Assembly (NCBI RefSeq): GCF_905171775.1
Contig: NC_053489.1
Location: 326,650,089-326,714,088 of the forward strand
DNA from: Rana temporaria
Lineage: Eukaryota; Chordata; Amphibia; Anura; Ranidae
Direction: 5' to 3'
DNA length: 64,000 nucleotides
Part shown: positions 1 to 9,697 of the stretch, one piece after another
How positions within the stretch are numbered: the stretch's first letter is position 1
Layout of the letters: the number at the start of each line of letters is the position of its first letter
Made by a program: the position numbers and the translations under genes
The notes under the pieces: model-generated
The model's database searches: none
What the model saw: only the letters and a program-made list of their open reading frames with translations
Told to the model about the DNA's origin: nothing

Positions 1-2
1 TG

Positions 3-1691
3 TCTGCGAGTGCCTTCGTAAATTCTTCTTGGTTAACAGGTCCTGAATTCTTGTTGGCTGATCCAGAAGAAACCACGGCTGATGTCTTCAGTCTTCTAGA
101 ACCCGACAAAGATCCAGAGGTTCGTCCTGAAGTTAAAACCCTTGTCACCAGAACTGAACAAAGATGTGCCTTGGGCTGTCAACGCTTTGAACGTTTCTCC
201 AAGTGGACAAGGCTGGTACGCACCACCGCAAGGTTAGTTCATATTGCACACTGCTTTCACACAAAGCTCACAGATGCTCACTGTCAAGGTTGGCACATGT
301 GCCAAAAGCTTCTTTCTGCAAAAGACATTGCTGAAGCTGAACTGATCGTAATACGCAGTGTACAACAGGATGTCTTTGGCTCAGAAATCAGACGTATCCG
401 TGACAAGGGGGACATTCCAAAAAACAGTCCAATTGCTAACCTGAACCCATTCATTGACAATGATGGCACGTTAAGGGTTGGTGGACGCCTAAACAAGGCT
501 AAGTTCAGTGAGCAAGAACAGAATCCTCTCATTATACCTGCTCGCCATCACATCACCACTTTGCTCATACGGCACTACCATGAAAGGGTGAAACACCAAG
601 GTAGACACTTCACAGAGGGAGCCATAAGAGTTGCAGGCCTTTGGATTATAGGAGCAAAAAGACAGATTACAGCTACACTGCACAGCTGTGTTCAGTGCCG
701 CAAACTAAGAGGGAAACATCAGCAACAGCAAATGTCAGATTTGCCAGCTGACAGGTTAAGTACTGACCCACCCTTTACTCACGTTGGTCTGGATGTCTTC
801 GGACCATGGATGGTAACAGCCCGCAGAACACGAGGTGGCCAAGCCAATAGTAAGCGATGGGCAGTGCTGTTCACCTGCATGAGTGTACGTGCAGTACACA
901 TTGAAGTAATAGAATCTATGGATGCCTCAAGTTTCATCAATGCTCTAAGACGGTTCCTTGCCATCAGAGGACCAGTCAAGACACTAAGATCCGACTGTGG
1001 AACTAATTTCGTTGGAGCTTGTCGAGAGTTACAGCTCAACTCTAGGCCAATACAAGACCTTTTAGCTGAAAGAGGCTGCACATGGATTTTCAATCCTCCT
1101 CATTCTTCCCACATGGGTGGTTCATGGGAGAGAATGATAGGAATCACGCGAAAAATACTGGACTCTATGCTCATGGACTTGAATTCCACAAGACTTACCC
1201 ACGAGATTCTAACCACCTTCCTGGCAGAAGCATCTGCCATAATCAATTCAAGACCACTTGTTCCAGTGTCTACAGATCCAGAGACCCCAACTATCCTTAC
1301 TCCAGCCACTCTTCTTACCCAAAAGCTTGGGACTGTTCCCGTGCCACCTGGAGACTTTAAATCAGGAAATCTGTGCTACGATCAGTGGAAGCGAGTACAA
1401 CACCTTGCCAACTGCTTCTGGAATCGTTGGAAGATGGAGTATCTTTCTACTCTGCAAGGACGCAGGAAATGGCAGCGCCCGAACCTTAACATCCAAGTTG
1501 GAGATCTCGTTCTGCTTAAGGATCAGCAAGCTGAAAGAGTCGAGTGGCCTATGGGTCTCATTGTAAAGAGCGTTCCTAGTGATGACGGTAAGGTACGTAA
1601 GGTGGAGGTGAAAGTTTCAAGACACGGGACTGTAAAGACTTTCATCAGACCTATCACGGAACTCATTTTGCTCTTGCCGTTTGGAGACTGA
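3..1691 (+). CDS. BEL/Pao retrotransposon pol polyprotein, C-terminal part (integrase), partial at left edge
   Basis: The frame is open to the left edge, so this is the end of a longer pol polyprotein; the start lies outside. The part seen inserts retrotransposon cDNA into the host genome. Counting residues from position 51, a zinc-binding H2C2 module is visible (H177, H182, then C213 and C216), followed by an rve integrase core with D248 (GLDVFGPW), D315 (RSDCGTNF) and E360 (GSWERM). This is a D-D-E triad with 44 residues between the last two. The C-terminal ~100 residues (WNRWKMEYL, then VGDLVLLKD) match the DUF5641-type tail typical of BEL/Pao integrases and not of Gypsy or Copia. No stop or frameshift interrupts the visible 563 codons, so the insertion is fairly young. 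Reverse transcriptase, RNase H and gag are not in the window. It lies about 200 bp upstream of a purine tract and LTR. Confidence 0.93.
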   Translation, partial: SASAFVNSSWLTGPEFLLADPEETTADVFSLLEPDKDPEVRPEVKTLVTRTEQRCALGCQRFERFSKWTRLVRTTARLVHIAHCFHTKLTDAHCQGWHMCQKLLSAKDIAEAELIVIRSVQQDVFGSEIRRIRDKGDIPKNSPIANLNPFIDNDGTLRVGGRLNKAKFSEQEQNPLIIPARHHITTLLIRHYHERVKHQGRHFTEGAIRVAGLWIIGAKRQITATLHSCVQCRKLRGKHQQQQMSDLPADRLSTDPPFTHVGLDVFGPWMVTARRTRGGQANSKRWAVLFTCMSVRAVHIEVIESMDASSFINALRRFLAIRGPVKTLRSDCGTNFVGACRELQLNSRPIQDLLAERGCTWIFNPPHSSHMGGSWERMIGITRKILDSMLMDLNSTRLTHEILTTFLAEASAIINSRPLVPVSTDPETPTILTPATLLTQKLGTVPVPPGDFKSGNLCYDQWKRVQHLANCFWNRWKMEYLSTLQGRRKWQRPNLNIQVGDLVLLKDQQAERVEWPMGLIVKSVPSDDGKVRKVEVKVSRHGTVKTFIRPITELILLLPFGD

Positions 1692-1906
1692 ACTTACTTG
1701 GGTATGCTGTTGGATCCTACCTGCGACTTCGAGAAGGAAGTATCTGGAACTTTAGTTGTCACAACTTGAAGCCTTATATTATAGTTGTTGTATTATATGC
1801 ATGTTCTCCATTATGTCTTTCAGGTTTTCAAGACATCAAGCAAATTGCGCTGTTGTTTATTTGCATAACTACCATTGTATTATGTAAATAGTGGCATTAT
1901 CATGCC

Positions 1907-2442
1907 AGACGGGGAGTGTGCTGCCCCAATAGGGGCATAGAATATGAGATGCATAGCCTCAGTTAATATTAGCATTGTTATATAGATTGGAGTCTATATA
2001 GTGTGGTTTGCCTACTATTTTCTCATAGCTAAATCTATGTGTTATCCTATGCTGCCATCTAGTGGCCTTTGTTGCAATGCACATGTTTTTATGTGATTCT
2101 TTGAGTTACCACATATTTTCACTGTATGTATGCCCCTCCCTGCTTCCTGTGTGGAGTACTTCCTGTGTCATCTCTCCAGCCAGCAAGCCACATGTAGAAG
2201 GACACTCATGTACTCTGCCCAGGGTAGGAAAGGCATCATCTTTTGACCGTACAATACTATCACCATTCATCTGCTGTTCCTGTTATCTGCTGTAACCCCT
2301 GAAGTTAAAGAATAAACACCTCTTTTGAATGAATCGGTATTGACGAGTTCAGCTGTCTGACAAGGATTGTCCACAGTGAGTATATCTGCTTATACAGGCC
2401 AGGCATAGAGGTCTCAGCAAGGGATATATCGCTATCACAACA
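1907..2442 (+). mobile_element. Polypurine tract and 3' LTR of the BEL/Pao element
   Basis: The purine-rich run ending at 1916 (GACGGGGAG) is directly followed by a TGTG start at 1917, as expected for a plus-strand primer and LTR start. A poly(A) signal AATAAA is at 2311-2316. A plausible TG...CA end is at 2442, giving an LTR of about 525 bp. The right boundary is uncertain because the 5' LTR and the paired target duplication are outside the window. Confidence 0.6.
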
Positions 2443-2958
2443 ATCGGAGTCAGAATAGATAGCAAGGTGTCTTCTCACCTAAACAGTTTTTCCATTTAGC
2501 GCGATGAAACCACAAGAGATGTGTTTGATACAAAATAATTATGTTGCACTGATGGGTTTAATAGCACCAGATCAGTTTTTATTGCCAAAATTGGGTTAGA
2601 TTCAAGATTTTTTGGGGGTTTCCCAGTAGATATCTAAATAGATATCTAAATAGACACATGCTACCTTTAGGGGCAATTTAATATTTTGTGTTTTCATATG
2701 CAGCCATCAGGTGGAGAATAGAATAAGGCACTTTTTTTTATGTTTTCTAGGATTCATTTCTTTGATCTGTTGAAAAAAAGCTATTAATTTACAGAGGTCA
2801 ATAGCTTAAATTAAGCATAGGAAAAAGCCAAGGCGGTGACTGATATGACTCTCTCCTTTCTTCATAGAGCTCCATCTAAGGTCAGAGGGGGAATGTCTGA
2901 AAGGTCATTGGTTCACCCAGTATTTTATATTTATTAAAAATATTACAAGTATTATAAC

Positions 2959-2960
<2 letters not shown>
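2443..2960. other. No recognised feature
   Basis: AT-rich sequence between the LTR and the GATA microsatellite. I see no coding potential or repeat structure apart from a short ATATCTAAATAG duplication near 2628-2652. Confidence 0.5.

Positions 2961-3025
<65 letters not shown>
2961..3025. repeat. (GATA)n microsatellite
   Basis: About 16 uninterrupted copies of the tetramer AGAT/GATA. Confidence 0.97.
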
Positions 3026-3026
<1 letters not shown>

Positions 3027-3950
3027 ATCTCTTATGCAGAACTAAAGCCATATTTTTCCTTTCAGTTTCATGGGGGTGGATTGTACACCCAGTTCTCAAT
3101 TTATTTTACTATGCCAACCATCTCGGTTTCCAAGGGACTGTTCCAGAACTTCAAATAAATCTCTGTGTCCCTTGGACCCATCCCAAGTCTCAGTACCAGG
3201 TGCTGGAATACCTATTCCAGCATCCCGTGCCTGTAAAAGCCAGTCCAACTGCTTGCTGCTGTATTTAGGAAGCGGAACTCTCTCTCCCTAATTCCACCTA
3301 AATGATGTATCCTATGGGTGGCCTTCAGTGTCATTCAATAATGCAATGCATTACAGTCCTGGTATGGGCTGAGTGTGGAGGGGGATGTGTGTATCAGGTT
3401 GAAAAGGGAGCCGGGCTAGGAGAACAAGCTGCGAATAGTGACAGCACCAAGCTGACTGCACTAAACCTTTAGGCAGCACACAGTATTCTAAACTGCGTGT
3501 TCCTGCACTTAGTAAATGAGCAGCAACTCTGCTGACTTCCATCATCCAATCATTTGCAAGCAAAAATACAGTTTTAAAAAATGTCCTTGCACGTGATTGG
3601 GTATTCTTTGCAAATGTAATCCTTACCTCATTTACTAAGCTTTGGAGCAATTGCACTTGCAATTTAATTGTACTTTGCAAAGTGCACAGTCTATTTTCCT
3701 TTAGTAAGTTAACCCATTGTGTTCTCCTGGCAGGGGGCAGGGGAAGCCATCCCTGCTGACAGAACACACTATAACAGCAGCTGATTGTACCCAAGTTGAT
3801 CAGTCCATAAAATCCATACTGGTATGGACAGGGGGGGGGGGGTATGGACAGGGGGGGACAGACCATTTTTTTTTTCATTTCTTTTAATCTGTATTGCCGG
3901 GAGCAATCTTAAATTACATTTTTTCCTTTCGAAATCTCATTATTGCTGTG
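3026..3950. other. No gene recognised; G-run and partial repeat
   Basis: The long minus-strand reading frame here has no domain I recognise. A run of G interrupted by TATGGACA repeats lies at 3829-3860. From about 3885 to 3950 the sequence resembles the middle of the dispersed family seen complete near 38190-38290, so the hAT element that follows probably inserted into a copy of that family. Confidence 0.4.
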
Positions 3951-4120
3951 GCATGTTCTAGGGTTGTCCCGATACCGATACTAGTATCGGTATCGGGACC
4001 GATTCCGAGTATTTGCGGGAGTACTCGTACTCCCGCAAATACCCCCGATACCAAAATAGAATACTCCCCCCCCCCCCCCGCCGACGCATCCCGCCGCTAC
4101 GCCGCATCCCGCCGCATCCC

Positions 4121-4316
4121 CGCTTGGTTAATACGGGCGGGGAACATTACAGCATTCATTTGAATAGCTGTAGTCTTTCCCGCCGCGTATAGACACTCCC
4201 CCTTGCTCGGGTGAACTGTCCAATCCCGAGCAAGGGGGAGTGTCTATACGCAGTGCGGCGCGAAAGACTACAGCTATTCAAAGCTGTAATGTTCCCCGCG
4301 CGTATTAACCAAGCGG
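4121..4316. repeat. Inverted repeat inside the hAT element
   Basis: Two ~90-bp arms that include TAGACACTCCCCCTTGCTCGG and its complement are separated by a loop of about 15 bp (GTGAACTGTCCAATC). The outer parts, around CGCTTGGTTAATACG, pair as well, with a few mismatches. Confidence 0.85.
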
Positions 4317-4362
4317 GGATGCGGCGCGGCAGCGGGGATGCGGCAGCATGTACGGTAAGGGG

Positions 4363-5022
4363 GACATGGCTGCTTTTTTGGGGGGGGGGGCATGGCTGGA
4401 TATGGGGAGGACATGGCTGCATATGGGGGGGGACATGGCTGGATATGGGGGGGGGTCATGGCTGGATATGGGGGGGTCATGGCTGGATATGGGGGGACAT
4501 GGCTGCATATGGGGGGACATGGCTGGATATAGGAAGGACATGGCTGCATATATGGGGGGGGACATGGCTGGATATGGGGAGAGACATGGCTGCATATGGG
4601 GGGACATGGCTGGATATGGGGGGGGACATGGCTGCATATGGGGGGGACATGGCTGCATATGGGGGGACATGGCTGGATATGGGGGGGCATGGCTGCATAT
4701 GGGGGGACATGGCTGGATATGGGGGGACATGGCTGGATATGGGGGGACATGGCTGCATATTGGGGGACATGGCTGGATATGGGGAGGACATGGCTGCATA
4801 TGGGGGGGGGACATGGCTGCATATGGGGAGGACATGGCTGCATATGGGGGGACATGGCTGCATATGGGGGGACATGGCTGGATATGGGGGAGACATGGCT
4901 GCATATGGGGGGGACATGGCTGGATATGGGGGGGACATGGCTGCATATATGGGGGGGACATGGCTGCATATATGGGGGGGACATGGCTGCATTTGTGGGG
5001 GGACATGGCTGCATTTGGGGAC
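4363..5022. repeat. G-rich ~20-bp minisatellite inside the hAT element
   Basis: Roughly 32 copies of the unit ACATGGCTGCATATGGGGGG. The two variants are CTGCATAT and CTGGATAT, and the G-run varies from 4 to 10. The strand bias (all G-runs on the plus strand) means each unit could contribute to G-quadruplex structures. The long reading frames on both strands across this array come from the repeat and not from a gene. Confidence 0.95.
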
Positions 5023-5394
5023 ACATTTAAAAAAAAGTATCAGTATTCGGTATCGTCGAGTACTTGAAAAAAAGTATCGGTACTCGTACTCAGTCCTAAA
5101 AAAGTGGTATCGGGACAACCCTAGCATGTTCTATACATTGTACAGATGCGCCACTTCAGACTAAGGCCCATTTCACATTTCCTGCGACGTCGGACATCAG
5201 AGTCGCATCACAAGTCGTACCCCAATGATAACCTTTCATATCTGTGCGACTTCAATGTAGTCCCTGTACTAATTTGGTCTGACTTTGATGCCAGTTAAGG
5301 TCCATAGATCTCAAGTTTCCCTGAAATTGTGGAAAAATCATGCAACTTTCAAGTTTTGGTAATTTGAAAGGGGCCTCAGGGGACCGCCCATGCA

Positions 5395-5692
5395 CGATAT
5401 TTAAAGGAATATTTAATTTTTATTGCTTCACTTTAAGCATCATTAAAATTACTGTTCCTTTAAAAACAATAGTTCTAAAAACTTTTTTTTTGCATTGATT
5501 CATGTCCCCAAACACTTTTTATGGCAATAACTTGGATATAAGCCTTTAAAATTAGCACTTTTGATTTTTCATGTTTATGTCCCTAGACTTTAACAGAGTT
5601 TGCATGTTCGGTAGAACTTTTTGCCTGTTCGAGCTGTTCTGGTGCGAACCAAACCAGGGGGGGGGGGTGTTCGGCCCATCCCTAGTGGTAAG
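5395..5692. repeat. Dispersed repeat fragment with hAT-like end (family A)
   Basis: The sequence around TTTAAAGGAATATTT, TCACTTTAAGCATCAT, GCATTGATTCATGTCCCC and the end CATCCCTA matches copies at about 38350-38680 (plus) and 42003-42310 (minus). The terminus reads TAGGGATGRGC in the element's own direction, which is hAT-like. Only the right end is present here. Just before it, 5160-5394 is another undefined repeat-like stretch. Confidence 0.65.
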
Positions 5693-5786
5693 AAAATATC
5701 CCCCACACCATTACACCATCAGCCTGAACAGTTGATACAAGGCAGGGTGAATACCGTTGATACTAGGAACAGAAGGATTTGCCCCC

Positions 5787-6442
5787 TTAACCGTTTGTCC
5801 ACCGCCGGCCGCAGTGGAGCTCACATTTTGGGCGTGCATTATATGGCATTCTAGCCTTCCCGAGCCACTAGGGGGTGCGCACTCCTGCCGCATCATTGGG
5901 AACCCGATGGGCACCCGCTGGGGCACCCACGATTTCCCAGTAACGGAGCAGGAACGTGGATCTGTGTGTGTAAACACACAGATCCACGTCCTGTCAGGTG
6001 GGAGGAGCCTGATGTGTGTTCCCAGTACAGAGGAACACCAATCGATCTCCTCCCTTTGTGAGTCCTTTCCCCTTACAGTTAAAATCACTCCCTAGGTAAC
6101 ATTTTTAACAATCTGATCGCCCCCTAGTGTTAACCCCTTCCCTGCCAGTCACATTTATACAGTAATGTATAAATGTGAATGATCCCAAAATAGTGTCAAA
6201 AGTGTCTGATCTGTCCACCGCAATATCGCAGTCACGATAAAAATCGCAGATCGCCGCCATTACTAGTAAAAAAAAAAAAAAATGCTATAAATCTATCCCC
6301 TATTTTGTAGACGCTATAATGTTGCGATTTGTTTCTTAAAAATATGTAGAAGAATACATATAAGCCTAAACCGAGGAAAACATTTGTTTAAAAAAATAAA
6401 ATAAAAAATGGGATATTTATTATAGCAAAAAGTTAAAAATAT
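5787..6442. mobile_element. TTAA-flanked repeat (family B), truncated at right
   Basis: It begins with TTAA (5787-5790). The body includes GTGTAAACACACAGATCC, TCGCCCCCTAGTGTTAACCCC and TACTAGTAAAAAAA, and matches the complete copy at 13044-14010. A TTAA target is typical of piggyBac-type transposition. The copy stops at 6442, where a different repeat begins. Confidence 0.7.
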
Positions 6443-6660
6443 TGAGGTAGATTCACAGAGAAGATACGACGGCGTATCTCCAGATACGCCGTCGTATCTC
6501 TGAGTCTGGCCGGTCGTATCTATGCGACCGGCGTAAGTGTCTATTATTACGCATATATTTCCCTAAGATCCGACCGGCGTAAGTGTCTTACACCGTCGTA
6601 CCTTAGGCTGCATATTTACGCTGGCCGCTAGGTGGCGCTTCCGTATATTTACGCAAGGAA
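6443..6660. mobile_element. Fragment of a GATTCACAGAG-type miniature element
   Basis: It starts AGATTCACAGAGAAGATACG and has palindromic GATACGCCGTCGTATC motifs and ACGCTGGCCGCTAGGTGGCG. This is the same style as the complete elements at 9202-9697 and 15831-16529. The right end is missing. Confidence 0.6.
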
Positions 6661-6852
6661 TGTCACGTTCAAAGTCAGTTAAATCCCCTTTCTTCCCCAT
6701 TCTGATGCTCGGTTTGAACTTCAGCAAGTTGTCTTCACTACGTCTAGATGCCTAAAGGCATTGAGTTGCTGCCATGTGATTGGCTGATTAGCAATTTGCG
6801 TTACCAAGCAATTGAACAGGTGCACCTAATAAAGTGGCCGGTGAGTGTAGTT
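6660..6852 (-). mobile_element. 5' end of a Tc1-like transposon, remnant
   Basis: Read on the minus strand, this has the terminal CACTTTATTAGGTGCACCTG and TGATTAGCCAATCACATGGC regions. Next come TTCAAACCGAGCATCAGAAT and the start of a transposase frame reading about MGKKGDLTDFER. I recognise this as the 5' end of a widespread Tc1-like family. Only about 190 bp remain. Confidence 0.65.
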
Positions 6853-7071
6853 TCCACACAGAAAAGATATATATAACTGGGTGGGTTTGTAAGGAGTCAA
6901 TCACATTTGTAAATAACCCCATGGATACAATTTTACATTCACAAGAATAAGTATAATTAAAGCAATATAGAGTTCTGGGCTAGGGTCCATTGTATCTGTA
7001 GCCTGGTGGTGGAAGTTTAGTATTACAATGCGCAGTTGAAGTCTCTTTATAGTCCAGAACCACCATACAGT

Positions 7072-7345
7072 TGAACCTCGAATTACGAGCATAGTCCGTT
7101 CCAGGAGTATGCTCGTAATCCAAAGTACTCGCATATCAAAGCGAGTTTTCCCATTGTCAATGGAAACGAAAATAATTTGTTCCGCATTGACTTCAATGGG
7201 ATGCAATACCGAATGCGGCCAGAGGTGGGGGAGCGCCAGAGAGTGCTGAAAACTGACGAAAAGGCCAGAGGACACTTTGACTCGTTTCCTGCGCCCCCGT
7301 ACCTCAGGCCAAATGAGGTACTGCAGGCCAATGTTCAGCTTTTCA
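7072..7345. repeat. DNA-transposon-like repeat fragment (CTCGAATTACGAGCATAGTC)
   Basis: CAGTTGAACCTCGAATTACG, CTCGTAATCCAAAGTACTCG and CATTGACTTCAATGGGATGC form a repeat I have seen scattered in frog genomes. No second end or target duplication is visible, so the class is unsure. The interval 6853-7071 shows nothing I recognise. Confidence 0.45.
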
Positions 7346-7364
7346 TAAGTGGCCTGGCCTGGTC

Positions 7365-7524
7365 TTTATTATTACAGAACATTTTATATAATATTTATGT
7401 AAAAATGTTACACAATTTATAAACACATTTTAGGCACAAATTCTTTTAACATACCTTATAGGAATGTTATTACGTGTCCAGGTTATTTCTGGCGAAGGAT
7501 ATGAATCAACTGCACATATAAAAG
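7365..7524. repeat. Upstream copy of a ~160-bp direct duplication (second copy 8293-8453)
   Basis: The two copies, about 930 bp apart, differ at only a few positions. Each contains ACAGAACATTTTATATAATA, the shared intron sequence, the exon donor site and the last ~70 bases of the MUSK exon. The intact copy is the one at 8293-8453, because only it continues into the rest of the exon and an acceptor. Confidence 0.92.
7455..7524 (-). pseudogene. MUSK: Partial duplicate of the MUSK immunoglobulin-domain exon (3' part only)
   Basis: On the minus strand this reads the last ~70 bases of the exon at 8383-8509, followed by a donor GTATGTT. The 5' part of the exon and the splice acceptor are absent: the homology ends in CATATAAAAG and runs into unrelated DNA. 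One substitution changes the PPP-EITW stretch to PSP-EITW. It cannot form a complete exon, but it carries a second strong donor site downstream of the real exon in the direction of transcription. Confidence 0.8.
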
Positions 7525-7541
7525 GACCAGGGCTTTAGTGG

Positions 7542-8004
7542 TTAAAGTGATTCTAAAGACATTATATATTTTTTAAATAATAAGCATGTTATATGTACCT
7601 GCTCTGTGCAACGGTTTTGCACAGAGCAGCCCTGATTCTCTTCTGTGTCCCCCCCACCCCTGCTGAGTGCCCCCATAGCAAGCTGCTTGCTATGGGGCCA
7701 CTCATGCATACTTGCTCCCAAGCCCAAAAGACATACAGAGAGTGGCTTGACTCTCATCCCCCGCTCCCTCCTCACTGGCTAAGATTGACAGCAGCAGGAG
7801 CCAATGGTTCCCGCAGCTGTGTCTGTGCTAATGAGAAGAGAGAGAGAGTCGAGAAAGCCTCTGCTTTTGTGCACATCGCTAGATCAAGATCAGGCCCAGG
7901 CAAGTATTTAGGGGTGTTGGGGGGAGATGCTTGCAGAAAGTTTTCTAACTTACTGCATAGAATGCAGTATGGTAGATGATCTTTTGCCTTTAGAAGCACT
8001 TTAA
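7542..8004. mobile_element. TTAA-flanked miniature element (family C)
   Basis: TTAA at 7542-7545 and 8001-8004 flank 7546-8000. The inverted ends are AGTGATTCTAAAG and CTTTAGAAGCACT. The exact TTAA duplication points to piggyBac-type mobilisation. A fragment of the same family (GTACCTGCTCTGTGCAAC) lies at 28810-28910. It sits between the two copies of the MUSK exon duplication. Confidence 0.82.
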
Positions 8005-8382
8005 TAATATGTAAATAATTTAATGTCTGGGCACAGGGATAATCTATGTGGTGAAACTACAGTGAAAGCAGTAGGTGGCACACAAAAAAAAAAATGGTGT
8101 TCAGTATCTACTGTAGTATTGAAAAGCATGAAATGTACTTATTTAATAGTGAGGTTGAGCAATAATCCAGGTTAATTTATCAAAATGAGTCCTTCCTTTT
8201 ACTTTACTTCCTTTTACGCAAATTAATTCCAGTGCTCTTGCCACTACATTGTTAAATATATTATTATACATGATAATAATTTCTGGTAACTGTTTATTAT
8301 TACAGAACATTTTATATAATATTAATGTAAAAATGTTACACAATTTATAAACACATTTTAGGCACAAAATCTTTTCTCATAC

Positions 8383-8509
8383 CTTATAGGAATGTTATTA
8401 CGTGTCCAGGTTATTTCTGGCGGAGGATATGAATCAACTGCACACATAAAAGTGGCAACATCTTCCACTAATCCATCAAGTGTCTCGAGAGGAGTAGTGA
8501 TGAAAGGAG
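8383..8509 (-). CDS. MUSK: MUSK, exon encoding the start of Ig-like domain 1
   Basis: On the minus strand an acceptor (TTTCTAATTTAG) precedes a 127-nt open exon followed by the donor GTATGAG. It starts in phase 1, and a preceding G would complete an Ala codon. It translates to PFITTPLETLDGLVEDVATF, then MCAVDSYPPPEITWTRNNIP, then Ile and a split codon. This matches the N-terminal Ig domain of vertebrate MuSK, the receptor tyrosine kinase that organises the neuromuscular junction downstream of agrin and LRP4, with the pattern TTPLET-D-LVE-VATFMCAV-SYP-PEI-WTRN. The Ig-fold cysteine (FMC) and tryptophan (ITW) are present. In known MuSK genes this is the exon after the signal-peptide exon, so exon 1 should lie at higher coordinates and exon 3 at lower ones. 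I found neither in the window. Confidence 0.9.
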
Positions 8510-8950
8510 CTAAATTAGAAACACATACCAATAAATTACCACATACTCAAACGGATATCTAAAAACATCCATTATCAGTTAAGCACAGAGATATAATTAA
8601 TTGTTATGCACATAATGTATTGATAATCATACTAGCAGAAATAATAAGGATAAAAACAGTACACTATAGACTTCAATACGTTAGCCCCATTCAGCCCATT
8701 AAGCAAAGTTTATGTAGGGCATTTTTTTTTTATGCTTTTGTAAATGCTTTACAGAAGCAGGATTGTTCTTTGTTAGGTCCATTAACTTTTATTATAGGAG
8801 CACCTTAAAAATGAGTGTAATGCGCGTTCTTGTGCGTTTTTTGTGAACTCCCATTGAAGTCAAGGGGCCCAAAACACTCCATTCTGTCTCATGAATCTTT
8901 TCAACATTGAGCTACAGCAGCCTGAGCGCTCAAATTTGAATAGGGACTAT
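8510..8950. other. Intronic DNA upstream of the MUSK exon
   Basis: The polypyrimidine/acceptor region lies at 8510-8525. The rest is AT-rich and has no repeat or coding signal I recognise. Confidence 0.5.
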
Positions 8951-8952
8951 TT

Positions 8953-9195
8953 ACTAGACATGTGCATTCGTTTTCGTCCGAATGCATTTTCGTACGAATT
9001 CCGGGTATCTTCGTTATCGTTTTAACAAACGAAAACGAACGCGCAGAATCAGAAATCCGAAAGATCTGACATAAAAAAATGCTTTATTTTCATTTTCATT
9101 GCTACAACAGTTCGATGTAGATAGGAAATTCGACATGACGCTGACAATAGCAATCTGTGTCTATCGAATCTGTGGTTGAATGTGCCTAACCTTAA
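8953..9195. repeat. Element end with CATTCG motifs
   Basis: CTAGACATGTGCATTCG is followed by palindromic TTCGTCCGAATGCATTTTCG. A similar terminus appears in reverse near 30240-30260 (GCACAAGCCTA). It looks like the left end of a hAT-like element whose interior may continue at 12497-12975 beyond the nested insertions. The reverse motif GGACGAATGCATTTTTT at 12960 supports this weakly. Confidence 0.4.
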
Positions 9196-9201
9196 CTCTA
9201 T

Positions 9202-9697
9202 GGGCCAGATTCACAGAGCAAGTACGCCGACCTATCTACTGATACGCCGGCGTACTTTCAAATTTCCTGCGTCGTATCATTGTTTTGAATCCTCAAAACA
9301 AGATACGACGTCTTCTGGGTTAGATCCGACAGGTGTATGTCTTCGTACGCCTTCGGATCTAAGATGCAATACTTCGGCGTCTGCTGGGTGGCGTTTTCCG
9401 TGTCGGGTATGCAAATTAGCAAATTAGCCATTTACGACGATCCACGAACGTACGCGTGGCCGTCGCATTTTCTAACGTCGTCTGTAGTCGGCTTTTTCCG
9501 GCGTATAGTTAAAGCTGGTATTTAAATGAAACCCGCCCCCAACCCGCCCAATTTGAAATACACCGCCAGAAAACCACTACGCCGCCGTAACTTACGGCGC
9601 GAACTCGCTGAGGATTCGAAAATGCGCCAGGTAAGGTACGGCGGCGTAGTGTATCTCTGATACGCTGCGCCAATGTATTTCTTTCTGGATCTGGCCC
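9202..9697. mobile_element. Miniature inverted-repeat element, GGGCCAGATTCACA ends
   Basis: Inverted ends GGGCCAGATTCACAGA and TCTGGATCTGGCCC enclose palindromic TACGCCGGCGTA motifs. The 3-bp flanks are TAT on the left and TGT on the right, an imperfect duplication. It is the same family as 15831-16529, where the duplication is a clean TTA. The 3-bp duplications suggest a PIF/Harbinger-type transposase. Confidence 0.75.

Larger units (their letters stand above)
3951..5131. mobile_element. Non-autonomous hAT element with perfect 8-bp target duplication
   Basis: The element spans 3959-5123. Its terminal inverted repeats are TAGGGTTGTCCCGATACC on the left and the exact complement on the right. 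It is flanked by identical 8-bp copies GCATGTTC at 3951-3958 and 5124-5131. An 8-bp duplication with TAGGG ends is the hallmark of the hAT superfamily. The subterminal regions contain further palindromic GTATCGG/CCGATAC motifs. There is no transposase; the interior holds an inverted repeat (4121-4316) and a large minisatellite (4363-5022). The perfect duplication indicates an insertion that has not decayed much. Confidence 0.92.

Noticed and set aside
3351..3878. 175-codon minus-strand frame
   Set aside because: Low-complexity Pro/Cys-rich composition from G-runs, no domain, and it overlaps a poly-G microsatellite.
4211..5164. Long reading frames on both strands (up to ~317 codons)
   Set aside because: They run through the 20-bp minisatellite and consist of repeated WLHMGGHG- or QPCPPICSHV-type units. 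Several frames are open because the unit happens to lack stops, not because of a gene.
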